Source: Neorhizobium galegae
Lineage (GTDB): Bacteria > Pseudomonadota > Alphaproteobacteria > Rhizobiales > Rhizobiaceae
Direction of reading: 5' to 3'
DNA: 64,000 nucleotides
NCBI RefSeq assembly: GCF_017877055.1
Contig: NZ_JAGIPG010000003.1
Coordinates: forward strand, 248,001-312,000
A model generated the notes under the pieces. That model was given only the letters and a program-made list of their open reading frames with translations, had not been told where the DNA came from and did no database searches. Both the position numbers and the translations under genes were made by a program. Shown here piece by piece: positions 59,747 through 64,000 of this stretch (position 1 is the stretch's first letter; each line of letters begins with the position of its first letter).

Positions 59747-62530
59747 ATGTCGCACATCGATCTCAGTCGTCTGATCAGAACGCTTGAGCCAAGTTTGCGT
59801 GTCGGTCTTGAGACAGCCGCTTCGCTTGCTGCGCGTCATCAGCAACCGGTCGTCGAGGTCAGCCACTGGCTTCGGGCGCTTCTGGACATCCAAGGAGTGT
59901 CTGCCGTTTTCGAGGATCTCAGCGTCCCTTCGGAAACGCTGCGCACCGAGCTCGATGCGGCGATTGCCGATATACGCCGGGAGGACGGCGCATCGCTCGT
60001 ACTCTCCCAGAACCTGCTTTCGCTGGCGCGCGAAGCCTGGCTCGTCGCCTCGCTTCAATACGGGCGCAGCACCATTACCCTGGCCGATCTGCTTGCTGGA
60101 TTGACCGCCGACCAGGCTCTGCGCGCGGTGGTGCGCGGCATCGCGCCGTCGATGCGCAGCCTCGACCGCACGCGTCTCGATGATAAGCTTGAAAAAGCGA
60201 AGGCCGATCAGGCGGATAACTCATCCGGGCCGGTTTTGTCGAAGCCGGCCTTTTCATCGGCGGAAAACGAATTTCTGCGCCTCTATACCCGCGACATGAC
60301 CGCCGATGCCCGCGCCGGAAAGATCGATCCCGTCATCGGTCGCGACCGCGAGCTGCGCCAGCTGATCGACATCCTCATGCGGCGGCGGCAGAACAATCCG
60401 ATCCTGGTCGGCGAGGCCGGCGTCGGCAAGACGGCGGTCGCGGAAGCGCTCGCCCAGGAGATTGCTGCGGAAACCGTGCCCGAGCGGCTGAAGCAGGTGA
60501 AGCTGCTGCTGCTCGACCTCAGTCTGCTGCAGGCCGGTGCCGGCGTGAAGGGTGAATTCGAACGGCGGCTGCATGGCGTCGTGGACGCCGTGAAAGCTTC
60601 GCCCGAGCCGATCATCCTGTTCATCGACGAAGCGCATGGCCTGATCGGCGCCGGCGGGCAGGCGGGGCAGGGCGATGCTGCGAATATTCTCAAGCCCGCC
60701 CTGGCGCGGGGCGAATTGCGAACCATCGCGGCCACGACCTGGAGCGAATACAAGCGCCATATCGAGAAGGATGCGGCACTGACGCGGCGCTTCCAGGTGG
60801 TGCATGTGCAAGAGCCGGATGAAGAGACGGCTGTCCGGATGCTGCGTGGGGTGGCCGAGAGCCTGAAGTCCCACCACAAGGTACGGATCCGCGACGAGGC
60901 GCTGGTCGCCGCCGTCCGCCTTTCGGCCCGCTATTTGCCGGCGCGGCAGCTTCCCGACAAGGCGATCAGCCTGATCGATACGGCTGCGGCTGGCGTTGCG
61001 CTGGCGCGGCAGACGTCGCCGGAAGCGGTGAAGCTGCTCGACAATGAGCGTGACCTTCTGGGGACCGAGGCCAGATGGCTGGCAGGCGAGCCCGAAACGC
61101 CGGAAAACCTTGCGCGCCTTGCCGAGATTGCCCGGGAACGCGATGCGATCACCGCCGAAGCCGAAGCCTTGCGCGCGAAGTTCGACGAGGAAATGCGGCT
61201 TGCGCGCGAAGCTGATCGCCTTGAAGAGGTCTTTTCGCATGACCCCGCCATCGTGCCGTTATCTCCGGCCGGCGAGGCGAGCGGCAGCACCAATGTCGCG
61301 CCTTTCCCGCCGCAGGCGATGACGCCCGAAAGCGCCCGCACCGCTTTTGCCAGCACCGAGCGAAGCCTTATGGCGGTCGCCGGCGAAATGCCGCTCGTGC
61401 CGCGTGTCGTCGACAAGGAGTCGGTCGCCGCGGTCGTTGCCCGCTGGACCGGTATCCCGGTCGGCAAGCTCCTGTCCGACCAGGTGGAGACGGTGAAGAC
61501 GCTGGATGCGCGGCTGAAGGAGCGCGTGCTCGGCCAGGATGCGGCAATCGAGCGGATCGCGTCGACCATGCGGGCTGCCCGCGCCGGTCTTACCGATCCG
61601 CGCCGGCCGCCGGCCGTCTTCCTGCTCGTCGGCATGTCCGGCACCGGCAAGACGGAAACGGCGCTGTCGCTCGCCGACATGCTTTATGGCGGCAGCCGGT
61701 ATCTCACGACCATCAACATGTCGGAGTTCAAGGAAGAACACAAAATCTCGATGCTGCTCGGCTCGCCGCCCGGTTATGTGGGCTATGGTGAAGGCGGCGT
61801 CCTGACGGAAGCCGTGCGGCGCCGGCCCTATGGGGTGCTGCTGCTCGACGAGATCGACAAGGCGCATCCGGGCGTCCAGGAAATCTTCTACCAGGTGTTC
61901 GACAAAGGAACGCTGCGCGACGGCGAAGGCCGCGACATCGATTTCAAGAACACCACGATCTTCATGACGGCCAATACGGGCTCGGAACTGCTCGCGGCCC
62001 TTGCCGCCGATCCGGACACGATGCCGGAAGGCGAGGCGCTCGAAGCGCTCCTGCTTCCCGAGTTGCAGAAACATTTCAAGCCGGCCTTCCTCGGGCGCAC
62101 CACGGTGCTGCCCTTCATGCCGCTCGGCCGCGAAACGCTGTCCGGCATCGTCGATATCCAGATCGGACGCATTCGCGAACGCGTCGACGCGGCCTACGGC
62201 ACGGTGCTCGACCTGTCGGCCGACGCGCGGGAAGCCTTGATCTCCAGGGCGAAAGCCAGCGAGATGGGCGCCCGCGCCATCGAGATCATGATAGCTCGCG
62301 ATCTTCTGCCCGTGCTTTCCACCTTTTTCCTCGATGCCGTCACGGAAGGCCGGGAGAGCGCCGCCATCACCATCAATTTCGACGGTAAGCGTTTCGGCAT
62401 CGATGCCGAGAAGAGCACGGCCGTCCAACAAAAATTCGCCGAACCGGATCATAGCCGGCAGGCGGATGAAGAACCCTCGGGCCGCAAGCGCACCCGGGGA
62501 GGAGCAAGACGAAAGGCAACTGCGCCTTAG
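59747..62530 (+). CDS. clpV: T6SS AAA+ ATPase ClpV (TssH)
   Basis: 927-residue double-ring unfoldase. An N-terminal Clp domain (about 1-150) is followed by a first AAA+ domain with Walker A GEAGVGKTA near 222 and Walker B ILFIDEAHGL near 290. A middle coiled-coil region comes next (about 420-500), then a second AAA+ domain with Walker A GMSGTGKTE near 628 and Walker B LLLDEIDKAH near 701. It disassembles contracted TssBC sheaths. ATG 59747 (MSHIDLSRLIRTLEPSLR) is the usual family start; an upstream in-frame start at 59675 would add an unrelated 24 residues. The C-terminus carries a Lys/Arg-rich tail. It is the first gene of the hcp operon. Confidence 0.94.
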   Translation: MSHIDLSRLIRTLEPSLRVGLETAASLAARHQQPVVEVSHWLRALLDIQGVSAVFEDLSVPSETLRTELDAAIADIRREDGASLVLSQNLLSLAREAWLVASLQYGRSTITLADLLAGLTADQALRAVVRGIAPSMRSLDRTRLDDKLEKAKADQADNSSGPVLSKPAFSSAENEFLRLYTRDMTADARAGKIDPVIGRDRELRQLIDILMRRRQNNPILVGEAGVGKTAVAEALAQEIAAETVPERLKQVKLLLLDLSLLQAGAGVKGEFERRLHGVVDAVKASPEPIILFIDEAHGLIGAGGQAGQGDAANILKPALARGELRTIAATTWSEYKRHIEKDAALTRRFQVVHVQEPDEETAVRMLRGVAESLKSHHKVRIRDEALVAAVRLSARYLPARQLPDKAISLIDTAAAGVALARQTSPEAVKLLDNERDLLGTEARWLAGEPETPENLARLAEIARERDAITAEAEALRAKFDEEMRLAREADRLEEVFSHDPAIVPLSPAGEASGSTNVAPFPPQAMTPESARTAFASTERSLMAVAGEMPLVPRVVDKESVAAVVARWTGIPVGKLLSDQVETVKTLDARLKERVLGQDAAIERIASTMRAARAGLTDPRRPPAVFLLVGMSGTGKTETALSLADMLYGGSRYLTTINMSEFKEEHKISMLLGSPPGYVGYGEGGVLTEAVRRRPYGVLLLDEIDKAHPGVQEIFYQVFDKGTLRDGEGRDIDFKNTTIFMTANTGSELLAALAADPDTMPEGEALEALLLPELQKHFKPAFLGRTTVLPFMPLGRETLSGIVDIQIGRIRERVDAAYGTVLDLSADAREALISRAKASEMGARAIEIMIARDLLPVLSTFFLDAVTEGRESAAITINFDGKRFGIDAEKSTAVQQKFAEPDHSRQADEEPSGRKRTRGGARRKATAP

Positions 62531-62572
62531 ACGCAACTAGGCACTTAATCCGATAATAGGAGAGCTGATAGC

Positions 62573-63049
62573 ATGCCGATTTATCTGCAGATCGACGGTA
62601 TTCAGGGTGACGCAACCCATGAACAGCACCGCAAGTGGATGGATATCGAAGCCATCCATTGGAACGTTGCCCGCAACATGAACACGTCTGCCGGTTCCGC
62701 GGCAAACCGTGAAGCTTCCGAGCCGACTGTCTCGGAAGTCATCCTCACCAAGGTCAGCGACTCCTCGTCGACCAAACTTTTCCAGGAAGCCTGCTCGGGC
62801 CGCACCGGCAAGCGTACTGTGATCCACCTGGTGACGACCGGTAACCCGGGCGACACGTATATCGAATACTCGCTGACCAACACGCTGATCGCCAGCTACT
62901 CGATCGATTCGAACGGCGACCGCCCGATCGAAACGATCAAGCTGAACTTCACCAAGATGGAAGTGAAGTACACGCCGTACGACGAGAATCATTCGCCGCA
63001 GTCGCCGATGATCGCGTCCTATGACCTTTCCACGGCCAGGGCTGCCTAA
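62573..63049 (+). CDS. hcp: T6SS tube protein Hcp (TssD)
   Basis: 158-residue Hcp. It opens MPIYLQIDGIQGDATHEQHRKWMDI and has the typical EPTVSEVILTKVSDSSSTKLFQEACSG, VIHLVTTGNPGDTYIEYSLTN and a C-terminal KYTPYDENHSPQSPMIASYDL. Hexameric rings stack into the secreted tube and may carry effectors in the lumen. RBS GGAGA lies 8 bases before the ATG. It follows clpV by 42 bases and is followed by a hairpin at 63067-63094, which could set a high hcp mRNA level. Confidence 0.96.
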   Translation: MPIYLQIDGIQGDATHEQHRKWMDIEAIHWNVARNMNTSAGSAANREASEPTVSEVILTKVSDSSSTKLFQEACSGRTGKRTVIHLVTTGNPGDTYIEYSLTNTLIASYSIDSNGDRPIETIKLNFTKMEVKYTPYDENHSPQSPMIASYDLSTARAA

Positions 63050-63066
63050 GGCCTCTCAACATTTTT

Positions 63067-63094
63067 CGACGCCGGCTCTTTTCGGCCGGCGTCG
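63067..63094. terminator. Perfect 10-bp hairpin after hcp
   Basis: CGACGCCGGC and GCCGGCGTCG are exact reverse complements around an 8-base loop, 18 bases after the hcp stop. No T run follows, so it probably acts as a partial terminator or an mRNA 3' stabiliser that lets hcp be made in excess over the downstream gene. Confidence 0.5.
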
Positions 63095-63188
63095 TATCGA
63101 TGCGCTACCCCACCCGTCTCCGCCTGAGCTGATGACGGACGTTTTCGCAGACAGTTGAGAGATATTTTTCGGCTTTGGACAATGGGAG

Positions 63189-64000
63189 ATGATCGTGGCA
63201 TCCGCAAATCAACGCTTGAGCGATATTCTTGTAAAGCTTCCCAAATATAAGTCCCAATGGGAGCTGAATGTCGCCAGCCCCTATGTGCGCGCATATGACG
63301 CCGCAGTATTGAGTTACAACAACGAAATGAAGGCCCAAGGCGAGCGCGATCGCGCCACCGCCGAGATGTTTGTGCTGGCAGCTTCGGTCTTGACCGGCAG
63401 CGTCATGATGGCCGCCTTTGCCACGACCTCGGTACGCGTGCTGGCGGGCCGCGCGATTGTCCGCGTGATCTGCAATAACAATCTCAACCGTACTTTCAAT
63501 CTGATGGCCGCCGCCAACAGCAACAAGGCGTTCATGTTCGCGCTGGGCGGTGTTCTGGACGAGGCCAAGAAGGTCGCCAACAAGCAGGTGACGAAACTTG
63601 CGGAAGGCCTGACGAGCACCGGGACGCAGGTCTCCGCACCGACGTCGGTCAACTACGAGTCACGTCTCATGGACTTCATCCGTGCCAGCCATATCTGCAC
63701 GCATGAATTCATCGAAGGCGTGAAGGAAGACAATTCGATCGGCGAGACGGACAAGGGGAAGGTTGCCGATATGGCGTCCAGGATCCCGTTCTGCAATCCG
63801 CCGACCGGCAGCAGCATCGACGAAAAGAAGCTGGCCGAGAAAATGGAGCTGCTCTTCTATATGAGCGCAGTCCTGGATTCCGACAGGCTCGTCACCTACG
63901 CGCCGTCTTATGGCGGAAGCGTCGGTGCCATAGGCCGCGAAACGAAATACGGCGAAAAGTCGATCTCGCAGATGCCGTCCGACCCCCGTTACCCGAAGGC
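63189..64000 (+). CDS. Unrecognised protein at the effector position behind hcp (3' end outside the window)
   Basis: An open frame from ATG 63189 (or GTG 63195, which has better spacing to GGGAG) continues past the window end, giving at least 270 residues. I do not recognise the family. Residues 1-58 are polar and amphipathic. Residues about 60-93 form a long hydrophobic stretch (MFVLAASVLTGSVMMAAFAT, then VRVLAGRAIVRVI) that could insert into a membrane. The rest is mixed, with Cys at 95, 170 and 202 and the pattern ASHICTHEF near 166. In A. tumefaciens the genes behind hcp encode toxin-immunity pairs, so a T6SS effector or accessory role is inferred from position only. Confidence 0.7.
   Translation, partial: MIVASANQRLSDILVKLPKYKSQWELNVASPYVRAYDAAVLSYNNEMKAQGERDRATAEMFVLAASVLTGSVMMAAFATTSVRVLAGRAIVRVICNNNLNRTFNLMAAANSNKAFMFALGGVLDEAKKVANKQVTKLAEGLTSTGTQVSAPTSVNYESRLMDFIRASHICTHEFIEGVKEDNSIGETDKGKVADMASRIPFCNPPTGSSIDEKKLAEKMELLFYMSAVLDSDRLVTYAPSYGGSVGAIGRETKYGEKSISQMPSDPRYPK

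Noticed and set aside
63061..63100. Textbook rho-independent terminator after hcp
   Set aside because: The stem is perfect, but the T run precedes the hairpin instead of following it, so only a partial terminator or stabiliser is claimed.
1..64000. CRISPR arrays, tRNA/rRNA genes, transposases or integrases
   Set aside because: No regularly spaced repeats, no recognisable RNA genes and no DDE/tyrosine recombinase products were seen. A tRNA search tool was not available, so a missed tRNA cannot be fully excluded.

Overview
The window looks like a high-GC (roughly 60%) chromosomal or chromid segment from a Rhizobiaceae bacterium close to Agrobacterium, Rhizobium or Neorhizobium. The evidence is a DUF982 protein, FCD-type GntR regulators controlling ABC-transporter sugar operons, a uronate dehydrogenase of the Agrobacterium type, and a type VI secretion (T6SS) locus whose gene order matches, from memory, the imp/hcp locus of A. 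tumefaciens C58. No rRNA, tRNA, insertion sequence, CRISPR array or integrase was recognised.

Layout. (1) 1-2650, minus strand: end of a sugar or phosphodiester ABC operon (phosphodiesterase, ATPase, permease). (2) 2986-3279: DUF982 protein. (3) 3625-11423: a sugar-uptake island. An ABC ATPase diverges from a GntR gene across a perfect palindrome, and the GntR gene is followed by an HSL-type esterase, a binding protein, two permeases, a psicose-epimerase-like isomerase and a Gfo/Idh oxidoreductase. (4) 11616-24903, minus strand: a nine-gene operon holding a C45 acyltransferase-like hydrolase, a peptide-class ABC transporter, ornithine aminotransferase, an M20 amidohydrolase, an omega-transaminase and an aconitase. 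It abuts a truncated yciF relic. A divergent regulator with two winged helices sits at its head. (5) 25951-39245: an aldonate/uronate island with a peptide-class ABC transporter, two enolase-superfamily dehydratases, aldose epimerase, uronate dehydrogenase, SMP-30 lactonase, a DapA-family dehydratase/aldolase and a FadR-like regulator. An rraA-like pseudogene precedes the regulator. (6) 39527-40666: a polysaccharide-export lipoprotein. (7) 40669-64000: the T6SS. The imp operon (tssA to ppkA) is on the minus strand and the hcp operon (clpV, hcp, then an unrecognised gene cut by the window end) is on the plus strand.

How the genes work together. Islands 3, 4 and 5 each combine a transporter, catabolic enzymes and a local regulator, so each probably imports and degrades one substrate class. 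Islands 3 and 5 point to modified sugars and sugar acids. Island 4 points to an amide-linked amine or amino-acid compound that releases ornithine or omega-amino acids. The T6SS has sheath, baseplate, membrane complex, ClpV and Hcp, plus the PpkA / TagF-PppA / Fha threonine-phosphorylation switch.

Most notable: the nine-gene acyl-amide operon with its tandem-winged-helix regulator, a good Pho-box match in the T6SS divergent promoter, and an unrecognised protein encoded at the effector position behind hcp. Functional calls come from reading translated motifs and gene context; no database search was run.
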